From assembly GCA_016706565.1 (NCBI GenBank), contig JADJJI010000008.1:1-64000 (forward strand): a DNA stretch of 64,000 bases, in the 5' to 3' direction. The DNA is from Piscinibacter sp. Lineage in GTDB: Bacteria; Pseudomonadota; Gammaproteobacteria; Burkholderiales; Burkholderiaceae_C. Position 1 is the stretch's first letter; each line of letters starts with the position of its first letter. Under the pieces are notes generated by a model, which saw only the letters and a program-made list of their open reading frames with translations, did no database searches and had not been told where the DNA came from. Both the position numbers and the translations under genes were made by a program. Positions 28,457-37,014 of this stretch are shown one piece after another.

Positions 28457-28479
28457 TGTAGATGACGGGAATATCTACA
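28457..28479. promoter_or_regulatory. Inverted repeat TGTAGAT-N9-ATCTACA, probable LysR operator
   Basis: The two 7-bp arms are perfect reverse complements (28457-28463 and 28473-28479). A further half-site GTAGAT is at 28431-28436. The repeat lies between the LysR start (28412) and the AhpD-like start (28528), the usual place for a LysR binding site. The assignment is inferred from position and symmetry. Confidence 0.6.
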
Positions 28480-28527
28480 GTCTCTTCACCGGCACCTACC
28501 GGCCAACCAACCTCTGGAGTCCACGCC

Positions 28528-29076
28528 ATGTCCCGCCTCACTACCCCCGCCAGCGTCGATGCCGCTCCTGCTTCGGCTCGCCCGCTGCTCGACGCCGTCC
28601 ACAAGCAGATCGGAAGCGTTCCCAACCTGTTCCGCCTCGTCGCCAACAGCCCCGCCGCCCTGGAGGGGTACCTGGGCATGTCGGGCGCGTTGGCCAAGGG
28701 CAGCCTTCCGGCACAAACCCGCGAGCGCATCGCGCTGGCTGTTGCGCAGATCAACGATTGCGGCTACTGCCTGTCGGCGCACAGCTTCCTGGGCAAGAAC
28801 CTGGCAAAGCTGAGCGAAGCCGAGATCGCGGCCAATCGCCACGGCGGTTCGCTCGATCCGAAGGCAGATGCCGCCGTGCGCTTTGCCGCCAAGGTCGTGC
28901 GCGAGCGTGGGCATGTGTCCGACGCCGATGTGCAGGCGGTGCGCATGGCCGGCTACGACGATGCGCAGATCGTCGAGATCGTCCAGCACATCGCGCTGAA
29001 CACCTGGACGAACTACGTCAATTCAGTCGCACAGACCGAGATCGACTTCCCCGTCGTGCAGGCCCTCGCCGCCTGA
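28528..29076 (+). CDS. AhpD-like carboxymuconolactone decarboxylase-family protein
   Basis: The 182-residue product has the all-helical AhpD fold with the peroxidatic CxxC motif in [17 protein letters not shown] near residue 85-95. AhpD-like proteins act as alkylhydroperoxidases. An ATG at 28462 would add 22 residues but overlaps the operator; the ATG at 28528 with CTGGAGT upstream is better. It is the first gene of a rightward operon with DUF1348 and PPOX genes under the divergent LysR regulator. Confidence 0.88.
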   Translation: MSRLTTPASVDAAPASARPLLDAVHKQIGSVPNLFRLVANSPAALEGYLGMSGALAKGSLPAQTRERIALAVAQINDCGYCLSAHSFLGKNLAKLSEAEIAANRHGGSLDPKADAAVRFAAKVVRERGHVSDADVQAVRMAGYDDAQIVEIVQHIALNTWTNYVNSVAQTEIDFPVVQALAA

Positions 29077-29150
29077 TCGGAGCGGTCATTCCGGCGAGGT
29101 CGTGGCGCTTGTTGCCGCGGTCTCGCAACCATGTTTCAGGAGAACTCGAC

Positions 29151-29510
29151 ATGACCCGTCCGCCCCTGCCGCCGTTCACGCTCGAGACGGCCATCCAGAA
29201 GGTTCCCCTGGCCGAAGACGTGTGGAACAGCCGCGATCCACCGCGTGCGGCGCTGGCGTATTCGCCCGACAGTCGGTGGCGCAACCGCGCGATCTTCCTG
29301 CAAGGACGCGGAGAGATCGAAGCCTTCCTGACGCAGAAATGGTTTCGAAGCCATGGCAACGAGAACCGGGCCTTCGATGGCGAGGGCCTGACGCACACGC
29401 GCATCGCGAGCATCAACGACCTGGCCATCGCCGAAGGCGAGCGGCAGTTCCGCTGGCCGAGCGGCCGGTGCCCGGATGCGCATGCCAGGCTTACCGAGCG
29501 CGGGTTGTGA
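29151..29510 (+). CDS. DUF1348 (NTF2-like) protein with an internal deletion
   Basis: The 119-residue product starts like a normal DUF1348 member ([20 protein letters not shown] ... [20 protein letters not shown]) and ends like one ([20 protein letters not shown] ... [10 protein letters not shown]). Family members are about 155 residues. Here FLTQKW joins directly to FRSHGNEN, so about 35 central residues of the fold, normally a helix and two strands, are missing in frame. CAGGAGAAC precedes the ATG. The function of the family is unknown; this copy is probably non-functional or altered. Confidence 0.78.
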   Translation: MTRPPLPPFTLETAIQKVPLAEDVWNSRDPPRAALAYSPDSRWRNRAIFLQGRGEIEAFLTQKWFRSHGNENRAFDGEGLTHTRIASINDLAIAEGERQFRWPSGRCPDAHARLTERGL

Positions 29511-29512
29511 TC

Positions 29513-30145
29513 ATGGATGAGGTCAAGACCTTTACCAGCGATGTGGCCTTCACCGACACGGTGAAGGCCATCCAAAGCCGCAAAGGCTCGCGAGCTGCCT
29601 ACGCGCGGCTGGAAGCCGGCGCCTCCTGGGAGCAGGCCATCACGCCCGAGTTGAAGGCGGAGATCGAGGCGCAGACCAGCGTGTTCCTCGCAACCGTGAA
29701 CCGCGATGGGCAACCCTACATCCAGCACCGCGGCGGACCGGCCGGATTCCTGCGGGTACTGGACGAGCGGACGATCGGATTCGCGGACTTCGCCGGCAAC
29801 CGTCAGTACATCACGCAGGGCAATCTGCTGGACAACCCGAAGGTGCACCTCTTCCTGATCGACTACGCGAACCGGCGCCGCATCAAGGTGTGGGGCACTG
29901 CGCGCGTCGTCGAGGGCGACGAGGAACTGCTGCGCCGACTCATGCCGGCTGGCTACCGCGCGCGGCCGGAACAGGTGGTGCTCCTCACCGTGACGGCGTG
30001 GGATGTGAACTGCCCGCAGCACATCCCGCAGCGGTTCGAGGCCGCGGACGTGCAGGCTGCGATCAGCTCGCGCGACCAGCGCATCGCCACTTTGGAGGCA
30101 GAGATCGCACATCTGCGCGCCAACGTGCCCAGCGTTCGCGAGTGA
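29513..30145 (+). CDS. Pyridoxamine 5'-phosphate oxidase-like flavoprotein
   Basis: The 210-residue product has a split-barrel FMN-binding fold: SVFLATVNRDGQPYIQHRGGPAGFLRVLDE, IGFADFAGNRQYITQGNLLDNPKVHLFLID and RIKVWGTARVVEGD, with a C-terminal coiled helix (DQRIATLEAEIAHLRA). This matches the PPOX subfamily that acts on small electrophiles or F420/FMN-linked substrates rather than true PdxH. It starts 2 bp after the DUF1348 stop, so all three genes form one operon. Confidence 0.88.
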   Translation: MDEVKTFTSDVAFTDTVKAIQSRKGSRAAYARLEAGASWEQAITPELKAEIEAQTSVFLATVNRDGQPYIQHRGGPAGFLRVLDERTIGFADFAGNRQYITQGNLLDNPKVHLFLIDYANRRRIKVWGTARVVEGDEELLRRLMPAGYRARPEQVVLLTVTAWDVNCPQHIPQRFEAADVQAAISSRDQRIATLEAEIAHLRANVPSVRE

Positions 30146-30434
30146 CGGCTTCGGCGTAGGTGACCGGCTCCTCTGGGCCGCAAGCCGCCTGCCGACGCCT
30201 GCGGATTCATGCGTCGCGGATCGTGCGAGCGCGGTGGAGCAAGGCAGACACTTGGCCAGGCGCTCGCCGAGGCCCTTGGCACGGTCGAGGATCTGCAATG
30301 GGCGGCCCACCATCGGGCCGGCTTGCAGCATGCTCGTCACCGGTTCGGGGTCGAGGCAAGGGCGCGACGATAGCCCGGCGCGCCGCGCCCGACACCGCTG
30401 TGACTTGCCGTCCGGCTGCGGCATGATGGCCGCC
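30146..30434. other. Intergenic stretch with no gene recognised
   Basis: The 289 bp between the PPOX gene and the DUF1015 gene carry no conserved product in any frame. A frame open from 30234 runs into the DUF1015 gene, but its first 67 residues look like random high-GC translation. I see no repeat or clear terminator. Confidence 0.5.
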
Positions 30435-31754
30435 ATGACCATCCCGCCCTGCTTTCGCCCCCCTCGTCTGCTGCTTCCGCGCTCGGGCATCGACCTGCAG
30501 CGCTGGAGCGTCATCGCCTGCGACCAGTACACCAGCGAGCCCGGCTACTGGGAGCGCGTGGCGGGCCGGGTCGGCGATGCGCCGTCGACGCTGCACATGA
30601 TCTTTCCGGAGGTCTTCCTCGCCAGTGCCGACAAGCCCCAGCGCATCGCGCGCATCCAGGCCACGATGCGGCGCTACCTGGCCGAAGGCCTGCTGCGCGA
30701 GCATGCCGGCGCAGTGCTGGTGGAGCGCAGCCTGCCCGACGGTCGCGTGCGCCGCGGCCTGATGCTGGAGCTGGACCTGGAGCACTACGACTTCTCGCCT
30801 GCTTCGAGCAGCCTGATCCGCCCCACCGAGGGCACCATCGTCGAGCGCATCGCGCCGCGCGTCGAGGTGCGCCAGGGCGCCGAGCTGGAGCTGCCGCACA
30901 TCCTCGTGCTGATCGACGACCCGCAGTGCACGGTCATCGAGCCGCTGGCGGCACAACGCGCACGCCTCGCGCCGCTGTACGACACGCCGCTGATGCTCGG
31001 CGGCGGCCGCGTGGCCGGCCTGGCGCTGGACGCGCCCACGCAAGGCCAGGGCATGCAGGCGCTGCAGGCGCTGGGCGACGGCGCCGCTTTCGCCGCGCGG
31101 CACGGCCTGCCGCCCGACACGCCGCCGATGCTGTTCGCCATGGGCGACGGCAACCATTCGCTGGCCACCGCCAAGGCCTGCTGGGACCGCATGAAGGCCG
31201 GCGCCGGGCACGACCACCCGGCGCGCTGGGCGCTGGTGGAGGTGGAGAACATCCACGACACCGCGCTGGAGTTCTCGCCGATCCACCGCCTGCTGACCGG
31301 GGTGAAGGGCGAGATCCGCGCGGCGCTGGCGGCGCACTTCGGCGAGCGGGTGCGCATCGTCGACCAGCCCGATGCGGCCTCGATGCGTGCCGCGCTGGCC
31401 GCGCTGCCGCGCAGCGAGCATGCCGCCGGGCTGGTGCAGCCGGGCGGCCGCCATGCACTGGTGGTGGTCTCCGGCATGCCGGCCGCGCAGCTGGACGTGG
31501 CCACCTTCCAGGGTTTCGTCGATGACCTGCTGGCCCGGGGCGGCGCACACGAGGTGGACTACGTGCACGGCGACGACGCGCTGGCGCAGCTGGCCGGCGT
31601 GCAAGGCAACGCGGGCTTGCACCTGGCCACGCTGGGCAAGAGCGAGCTGATCGGACGCGTGGCGCGGCACGGCCCGCTGCCACGCAAGAGCTTCTCGATG
31701 GGCGAGGCCGACGAGAAGCGCTTCTATCTCGAGTCGCGCCGCATCCGGCCTTGA
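30435..31754 (+). CDS. DUF1015 family protein
   Basis: The 439-residue product has the DUF1015 pattern: SVIACDQYTSEPGYWERVAG near residue 25, MFAMGDGNHSLATAK-like core (LFAMGDGNHSLATAKACWD), ENIHDTALEFSPIHRLL and a C-terminal SFSMGEADEKRFYLESR. The family is soluble and of unknown biochemical function, often next to amino-acid metabolism genes. Two ATGs lie upstream in frame (30423, 30426); 30435 starts directly on the conserved part. The next gene, a PLP decarboxylase, begins 7 bp after the stop, so they are probably co-transcribed. Confidence 0.85.
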   Translation: MTIPPCFRPPRLLLPRSGIDLQRWSVIACDQYTSEPGYWERVAGRVGDAPSTLHMIFPEVFLASADKPQRIARIQATMRRYLAEGLLREHAGAVLVERSLPDGRVRRGLMLELDLEHYDFSPASSSLIRPTEGTIVERIAPRVEVRQGAELELPHILVLIDDPQCTVIEPLAAQRARLAPLYDTPLMLGGGRVAGLALDAPTQGQGMQALQALGDGAAFAARHGLPPDTPPMLFAMGDGNHSLATAKACWDRMKAGAGHDHPARWALVEVENIHDTALEFSPIHRLLTGVKGEIRAALAAHFGERVRIVDQPDAASMRAALAALPRSEHAAGLVQPGGRHALVVVSGMPAAQLDVATFQGFVDDLLARGGAHEVDYVHGDDALAQLAGVQGNAGLHLATLGKSELIGRVARHGPLPRKSFSMGEADEKRFYLESRRIRP

Positions 31755-31761
31755 GATCGCG

Positions 31762-33234
31762 ATGACCAGCGATGCCGCCGAAACGGGCCGCCTGCAGCCG
31801 CTGCTGTCGCAGCTCGGCGCAGGGCTCGACGAGTTCCTGACATTCGAGCATCCCGATGCACTGCATCCGGGACAGCGCTGGCGCGAGCATCTCGACATCG
31901 CCCTGCCGCGCGCGGGCATCGGCATCGACGCGGTGGCCGACGAGCTGCTGCGGCATGTCGTGCCGAACGGCTCATCGGTGCCCCGGCCGGGTTTCAGCGC
32001 CTTCATCACCACCGGCGGAACCACGGCCGCCGCGCTGGCCGCCACCGCGGCCGGCATCGCCTCGCCGCAGCGTTACGGGCACACCGCCTTCAACTTCCTC
32101 GAGGAGCTCTCCCTGCGCTGGCTGGCAGACATGTTCGGGCTGGTCTCGATGCAGGGCGTCTACAGCAGCGGCGGCTCGGTGGCCAACCTGCTGGCGCTGG
32201 GCGCGGCGCGCCAGAGCGCTTTCGAGCGGCTCGGCCGCGACCCGGCCGCCGACGGCATGGACCGCAGCGTCGCCGTCTATGCCACCGCCGAAGCCCACCA
32301 CACGATCCAGCGTTCGGCCGGCGTGCTCGGCCTCGGGCGCCGGGCAGTGCGCGAGATCCCTTGCGACGAGCGCGGCCGCATGCGGGTGGATGCGCTGCGC
32401 CGCGCAGTGGCCGAAGACCGGCGCGCCGGCGTGCTGCCGATGGCCATCGTCGCCAGCGCCGGCACCACCAACACCGGCGCCATCGACCCCCTACGCAGCC
32501 TCGGCGAGTTCGCGCGGGAGAACGGCGTCTGGTTCCATGTCGACGGTGCCTATGGCCTGCCGGGCCGGCTGGATGACCGGGCGGCGCCGCTCTACGAAGG
32601 CCTGGAGCTGGCCGACTCCGTCATCGTCGATCCGCACAAATGGCTCGGCGCCGCCGTCGGCGTGGCCGCCACCTTCGTGCGCGAGCGTGAACTGCTGCGC
32701 CGCGCCTTCACGCAGGAGCCGGCCGCCTACCTGGAAGGCAGCATGCACCGACCCGATGACGAGGCAGCGCGCGTCGAACACTCGATGGACGACATGGGCG
32801 TGCCCTACTACGACTATGGCGTCGAACTGAGCGCGCCGAGCCGCGGCGTGGTGGTCTGGGCGCTGATCCGCGAGATCGGCGTGGCAGGCATGACGCAGCG
32901 CATCCGGCGCCACAACGACATGGCGGCGCTTGTCGCGAAGGCAGCGCGCACACACCCGAACCTGGAGCTGCTGCAGCAGCCCACGCTGTCGATCTGCTGC
33001 TTTCGCTACGTGTCGCCCGAGGTGGGCGACCTCGACCTGCTGAACCAGCGCCTGCATCGGCGGCTGACACGCGAGAACCGCAATATGCCGAGCACGACGC
33101 GCGTGAACGGCCGGCTGGCGCTGCGGCCGTGTTTCGTCGGCGCGCGCAGCGAGATGGAGCATGCGCACGCGCTGGTCGAGGACGTGCTGCGCATCGGCGC
33201 CGAGCTGGTGCGCGAACAGGCCGCTTTGCCCTGA
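31762..33234 (+). CDS. PLP-dependent group II decarboxylase (aromatic-L-amino-acid/tyrosine decarboxylase family)
   Basis: The 490-residue product has the full fold-type I decarboxylase pattern: GGTTAAALAATAAG and YSSGGSVANLLALGAARQ near residues 95-150, an AEAHHTIQRSAGVLGLG segment, ASAGTTNTGAIDPL, HVDGAYGLPG and the Schiff-base lysine in DPHKWLG near residue 295. It should decarboxylate an aromatic or related amino acid, giving an amine. The ending HALVEDVL helix is complete. It is coupled to the DUF1015 gene; substrate is not predictable from sequence. Confidence 0.88.
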   Translation: MTSDAAETGRLQPLLSQLGAGLDEFLTFEHPDALHPGQRWREHLDIALPRAGIGIDAVADELLRHVVPNGSSVPRPGFSAFITTGGTTAAALAATAAGIASPQRYGHTAFNFLEELSLRWLADMFGLVSMQGVYSSGGSVANLLALGAARQSAFERLGRDPAADGMDRSVAVYATAEAHHTIQRSAGVLGLGRRAVREIPCDERGRMRVDALRRAVAEDRRAGVLPMAIVASAGTTNTGAIDPLRSLGEFARENGVWFHVDGAYGLPGRLDDRAAPLYEGLELADSVIVDPHKWLGAAVGVAATFVRERELLRRAFTQEPAAYLEGSMHRPDDEAARVEHSMDDMGVPYYDYGVELSAPSRGVVVWALIREIGVAGMTQRIRRHNDMAALVAKAARTHPNLELLQQPTLSICCFRYVSPEVGDLDLLNQRLHRRLTRENRNMPSTTRVNGRLALRPCFVGARSEMEHAHALVEDVLRIGAELVREQAALP

Positions 33235-33283
33235 GCCTGGGGACTGCGTAGACTGGCATCACCTTTCCCTTCGCCACACCCCC

Positions 33284-33598
33284 ATGAGCGCGTCTGTCCG
33301 TCTGTCCTTCGGCCCGGCCGAAGTCATCTGCCACCCACCCGAGGGCGCCGCCCCCGATAGCGTCGAGAACGCGCGCCGCTGGCTCGACGAGCAGTTCACC
33401 GCCTACGAATGCGAGCCGCTGAACCCGCTCGGCAAGGTCTTGACGAAGGACAAGCTCATCGTTCTGGCGGAGGCGATCGGCGTGCGCGGCTTCGAGGCCG
33501 ACGCGGCCTTGCGCCAGGCGTTCGCTCGCGCCGCGATCGCCATGCTGGGCAGCGACTCGGTGCACATCGACGTCGACGCGCGCAAAGTGTCCTTCTGA
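33284..33598 (+). CDS. Conserved hypothetical protein
   Basis: The 104-residue product starts MSASVRLSFGPAEVICHPPE and contains an ARRWLDEQFTAYECEPLNPL segment and a helical C-terminal half. It has no signal peptide, membrane segment or motif I recognise. Codon use and third-position GC match its neighbours, and the reading frame is well used, which supports a real gene. It lies 49 bp after the decarboxylase and has no clear ribosome site (CCACACCCCC before the ATG). Confidence 0.65.
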   Translation: MSASVRLSFGPAEVICHPPEGAAPDSVENARRWLDEQFTAYECEPLNPLGKVLTKDKLIVLAEAIGVRGFEADAALRQAFARAAIAMLGSDSVHIDVDARKVSF

Positions 33599-33616
33599 GC
33601 AGCGGCGCGTCGCCGA

Positions 33617-33838
33617 TCAATCCGGCGTCGCCGCCGAACTCATGTCAGGGCCGACTGGGGCGTCCAGCCCCCACTCCAGCCAGTCGTCACCGAACAGTTC
33701 CGACGGGTGCGGCGTGGCCACACTGCCGTTGCCGCACTTCATCGCGTCGGCCGGGCAGTACTGATCGCAGCCCCAGCAGATGCGCCCCGGCTTCGCGGGG
33801 TGGATCGGGAAACGTTTGACCGGCGGCATCGGTGGCAT
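33617..33838 (-). CDS. DUF3079 family small Cys-rich protein
   Basis: The 73-residue product contains FPIHPAKPGRICWGCDQYCP followed by ADAMKCGNGSVATPHPSELFGDDW, which is the DUF3079 signature. Four cysteines (CxxCxxxC and a later C) suggest zinc or iron-sulfur binding. A second start at 33829 is possible. The gene is divergent from ccoG and shares its control region with the NsrR-like operator, so it may also respond to nitric oxide. Confidence 0.85.
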   Translation of the reverse strand: MPPMPPVKRFPIHPAKPGRICWGCDQYCPADAMKCGNGSVATPHPSELFGDDWLEWGLDAPVGPDMSSAATPD

Positions 33839-33901
33839 TCGATCGGTGTGAACAACCCTGAAGGCACATCGACTCTATTGCCAGCCGGATCGGCTCTCTT
33901 T

Positions 33902-33924
33902 AAGATGCATCAACTATGCATCTT
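33902..33924. promoter_or_regulatory. Predicted NsrR operator
   Basis: AAGATGCAT (33902-33910), five bases, then ATGCATCTT (33916-33924) is a perfect 9-bp inverted repeat of exactly the NsrR length and outer sequence (published consensus AAGATGYATTT-N-AAATRCATCTT, 23 bp). Only the five central bases differ. NsrR is the [Fe-S] nitric-oxide sensor that represses NO-detoxification genes. The site lies 110 bp before ccoG and 64 bp before the divergent DUF3079 gene. Confidence 0.75.
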
Positions 33925-33927
33925 TAA

Positions 33928-34014
33928 ATGATCGACGAAAAGAATCTCGTGACGCGCCTCGTGATCGACGCGCGCTGCCAGGCCGCTTCGAAGTCCGGAG
34001 CGCCGAAGCGGTGA
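33928..34014 (+). CDS. Possible 28-residue upstream ORF overlapping ccoG (TGATG)
   Basis: An ATG 3 bp after the NsrR-like site opens a 28-codon frame (MIDEKNLVTRLVIDARCQ, ending GAPKR) whose TGA overlaps the ccoG ATG as TGATG. Such an arrangement can couple translation. It starts so close to the operator that the message would be leaderless, and there is no ribosome site. It may instead be the remnant of a longer gene or chance. Confidence 0.3.
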   Translation: MIDEKNLVTRLVIDARCQAASKSGAPKR

Positions 34015-35489
34015 TGCCGGGCAAATCCGTTCCCGGCCCCGTGATCCCGATCCGGCCCGCATCGAACGAGGCCGACGACGGCTTGCAGTTCGTCTCGATG
34101 TACCAGAAGCAGCCCGACATCTACCCGCGGGCGGTGAAAGGCTGGTTCGCCGGTTGGCGCTGGACTTTCGTCTGGCTCACGCAGTTGCTGTTCTACGGGC
34201 TGCCCTGGATGCAGTGGGGCGGCCGCCAGGCGGTGCTGTTCGACCTCGAGGCGCAGCGCTTCTACATCCTCGGGCTGGTGCTGTACCCGCAGGACCTGAT
34301 CTTCCTGGCCGCGCTGCTCGTGCTCTCGGCCCTGGCCCTGTTCCTGTTCACCGCCGTGGCCGGCCGCCTGTGGTGCGGCTACACCTGCCCGCAGACGGTG
34401 TACACGGAGATCTTCATGTGGGTGGAGCGCCGCATCGAAGGCGACCGCATCGCCCGCATGCGGCTCGACCAGGCACCCTGGGGTGCCGGCAAGCTCGCGC
34501 GCAAGAGCGCCAAACAGGCGGCCTGGCTGGCCATCGCCCTGTTCACCGGCTTCAGCTTCGTCGGCTACTTCACGCCGATCCGCGAACTCGCTGCCGCCTT
34601 GCCAGAGCTCGGCGTGTCGCCCTGGAACCTGTTCTGGATCCTCTTCTACGGCGCGGCCACCTACGGCAACGCCGGCTACCTGCGCGAGCAGATGTGCAAG
34701 TACATGTGCCCCTATGCACGATTCCAGAGTGCGTTGATCGACAAGGACTCGCTGATCATCACCTACGACAGCGCGCGCGGCGACCCACGCGGCTCACGCT
34801 CGCGCAAGGCCAGCCCGGCGGCGCAGGGCATGGGCGACTGCATCGACTGCACGCTGTGCGTGCAGGTCTGCCCGACCGGCATCGACATCCGCGACGGGCT
34901 GCAGAACGAGTGCATCGGCTGTGCCGCCTGCATCGACGTGTGCGACGACGTGATGGACAAGATGGGCTATGACAGGGGCTTGATCCGCTACTCGACCGAG
35001 AACGGCGTCGTCAACGGCTGGACGCGGCTGCAGATGTTCAAGCGCGCCCTGCGCCCGCGCGTGCTGGTCTACGCCGCGGTGCTGGGCGCCGCCAGCGTCG
35101 CGTTCGCCGCCAGCGTGGCGCTGCGCAGCCCGTTCAAGTTCGACGTCGTCAAGGACCGCGGGGCGCTGGCCCGCATCGTCGACGAGGGTGCGGTCGAGAA
35201 CGTGTACCGGATCCAGATCATGAACCGCACCGAGGCCACGCAGACCTACCGGGTGAGCGTCGAGGGCATAGAAGGCCTGGCGGTGACGGCTCCGCAGGCC
35301 AGCGCCGGGCCTGTGAGCCTGGCGTCCCTGGTGGTGAGCCTGCGCCTGCCGCACAACGAGGCACAGCCGCTGCGGGGCACGTCGACACCGGTGGTGTTCG
35401 AAGTGGCCACGCTCCCGATACCCGGGGCCACGCCCCCCGGCAAGCCCGCCGTCCAACGCGAACGCTCGACCTTCTTCGTCCCGCGATGA
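34014..35489 (+). CDS. ccoG: Cytochrome c oxidase accessory protein CcoG (FixG/RdxA)
   Basis: The 491-residue membrane protein has at least five hydrophobic segments, the CGYTCPQTVYTEIFMWVERR block, CKYMCPYARFQ, and a ferredoxin-like region with two [4Fe-4S] motifs (CIDCTLCVQVCPTG and CIGCAACIDVC). The C-terminal 120 residues form the periplasmic Ig-like FixG domain. CcoG reduces copper for assembly of cbb3-type oxidase. A GTG at 34011 precedes the ATG. No ccoNOP genes are near, and the NsrR-like operator upstream suggests control by nitric oxide rather than by oxygen sensors alone. Confidence 0.92.
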   Translation: MPGKSVPGPVIPIRPASNEADDGLQFVSMYQKQPDIYPRAVKGWFAGWRWTFVWLTQLLFYGLPWMQWGGRQAVLFDLEAQRFYILGLVLYPQDLIFLAALLVLSALALFLFTAVAGRLWCGYTCPQTVYTEIFMWVERRIEGDRIARMRLDQAPWGAGKLARKSAKQAAWLAIALFTGFSFVGYFTPIRELAAALPELGVSPWNLFWILFYGAATYGNAGYLREQMCKYMCPYARFQSALIDKDSLIITYDSARGDPRGSRSRKASPAAQGMGDCIDCTLCVQVCPTGIDIRDGLQNECIGCAACIDVCDDVMDKMGYDRGLIRYSTENGVVNGWTRLQMFKRALRPRVLVYAAVLGAASVAFAASVALRSPFKFDVVKDRGALARIVDEGAVENVYRIQIMNRTEATQTYRVSVEGIEGLAVTAPQASAGPVSLASLVVSLRLPHNEAQPLRGTSTPVVFEVATLPIPGATPPGKPAVQRERSTFFVPR

Positions 35490-35582
35490 TGCGGTGTGGT
35501 CCGGCCCGCCCCAGGTTGGCCGCCCGACGATGGCACAGTCGCCCCCGAGGTCGCTCCGAGCGGGTTGTATCCTCAAGCACCC

Positions 35583-36296
35583 ATGACACGCACGCTCACC
35601 CTTGCCTCGGCCTTGCTCTGCACGTGTGTCGTGGCGCATGCCCAGGCCGTGATCACGACGTCGCGTGCCACCGTCGATCTCGGCGGCGGCACGTGGGTGG
35701 AGCTCGGCCGCGGCAAGGTCGTGGTGGCCAGCATCGACCGCTGGGGCGATCTCGTCGCCGAAGTGGTGACGAGTGCCAGCATCGAAGGTCGCCGCGTGCG
35801 TGCCATCGTGACGGTGAATTCGACCCCGAGCAGCCCCGGTGGCCGGGTCGATTGGGCGCAAGAGTGCCTCGTCAGCACCGACGCCGTGTGGTCGATGCCG
35901 CTGCGCGGCGGCCATCCGGAGGACGTCGAATGCACCCGGGCCACGGCCCCTGCCGACGCGGCAGCGATGCTGAAGCACCGGCCCGAGGTCCGCGAGGCCA
36001 TCGTCGAGCGCTCGCTGGAGATGCCTGACGAGGTGGTCTCGATGTCTGCCAGCATCTTCACGCGCCACGGCAGGATGATGTCGATCGATGTGTGGGCCGA
36101 CAAGGGCTTTGCCGGGCTCGACGGCGGCAAGGTGGATCCCTTGCCCGCACGCGTGGCGGCCGCCCATGCGGGTTATGCGGAAGAACTCGGTCGAAGTGTC
36201 CGTGAGAGCATCTTCTCGATGCGGGGCCGCACGGCACTCCCGCCGATGAGGTTCTCCACCGACATGCTGCCCGTCGCGCCCCTGAGAGTGCCCTAG
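35583..36296 (+). CDS. Secreted hypothetical protein
   Basis: The 237-residue product has a signal peptide (MTRTLTLASALLCTCVVAHA) and a mature part with beta-rich N-terminal half (GGGTWVELGRGKVVVASIDRW) and two cysteines (ECLVS and DVECTRA) that could pair. I do not recognise the family. It stands alone, 93 bp after ccoG, with TATCCTCAAGCACCC before the ATG and no strong ribosome site. Confidence 0.65.
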   Translation: MTRTLTLASALLCTCVVAHAQAVITTSRATVDLGGGTWVELGRGKVVVASIDRWGDLVAEVVTSASIEGRRVRAIVTVNSTPSSPGGRVDWAQECLVSTDAVWSMPLRGGHPEDVECTRATAPADAAAMLKHRPEVREAIVERSLEMPDEVVSMSASIFTRHGRMMSIDVWADKGFAGLDGGKVDPLPARVAAAHAGYAEELGRSVRESIFSMRGRTALPPMRFSTDMLPVAPLRVP

Positions 36297-36379
36297 GGCC
36301 ACAGTCACTGCATCGGATCGAAAGCCCCGCGCCGCTGCCGCGAGCAGCCGGCTGCAGCGTTTGGCGGCATGATGAGGCC

Positions 36380-36859
36380 ATGCTCAAGACCCTGAACGAT
36401 CTGCTCGACCGCCTGCTGCCGCCGCCGGCGCAGGCCGGCACTGAAGCGACCGAGCACGTGCTTCAACTCGCCACCGCCGTCATGCTGGTGGAAGTGATGC
36501 GCGCCGACGCGAGCTTCCATGCCGGCGAGCGCGAGGCTGTGCGCGCAGCCTTGCGCGACAAGTTCGCGCTGAGTGCCGACGAGGCGCAACGCCTGGCCGA
36601 GCTGGCCGAGGTGGCGGCGCGTGACGCCACCGACCTGTTCAGCTTCACCTCGCGCATCAACGAGCGCTTCGACATGCCGCAGAAGTTGCGCATGGTGGAA
36701 CACATGTGGCGCGTGGCCTATGCCGACGGGCACCTCGGCGACCACGAGCGCCACGTGCTCTGGCGCGTGGCCGACCTGCTGCACGTGCCGCAGGGCGCGT
36801 ACGTGCACGCGCGCCTGCGCGCGCAGCAAGATGCATCCGCAGGGAATGAGCCGCCGTGA
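36380..36859 (+). CDS. TerB-like (tellurite resistance) family protein
   Basis: The 159-residue helical protein matches the TerB/DjlA-like metal-binding domain: VMLVEVMRADASFHAGEREA near residue 35, INERFDMPQKLRMVEHMWRV and AYADGHLGDHERHVLWRVAD near 115. The conserved acidic residues (RAD, and ADG...DHER) bind metal in TerB. Chromosomal TerB-like singletons are of unknown role; there is no ter operon here. Confidence 0.85.
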   Translation: MLKTLNDLLDRLLPPPAQAGTEATEHVLQLATAVMLVEVMRADASFHAGEREAVRAALRDKFALSADEAQRLAELAEVAARDATDLFSFTSRINERFDMPQKLRMVEHMWRVAYADGHLGDHERHVLWRVADLLHVPQGAYVHARLRAQQDASAGNEPP

Positions 36860-37014
36860 GGCATGGAAGGCCTTCAGGGCGGGCGGGCCTCCGCCACAGG
36901 GGCACGCCCGCGCACCGGGTAGGCCATGTCGAACCGGCCAGCTTCCGTTCGTCGACAAGGTGCGCGGCGCCCTAGGTCGGGTGCGCCGACCGGTCAACCC
37001 AACAGGAGTCAAGC

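Noticed and set aside
36380-36859. TerB-like gene as part of a tellurite/phage-resistance (ter) operon
   Set aside because: No terZ/A/C/D/E genes are adjacent; neighbours are unrelated single genes.
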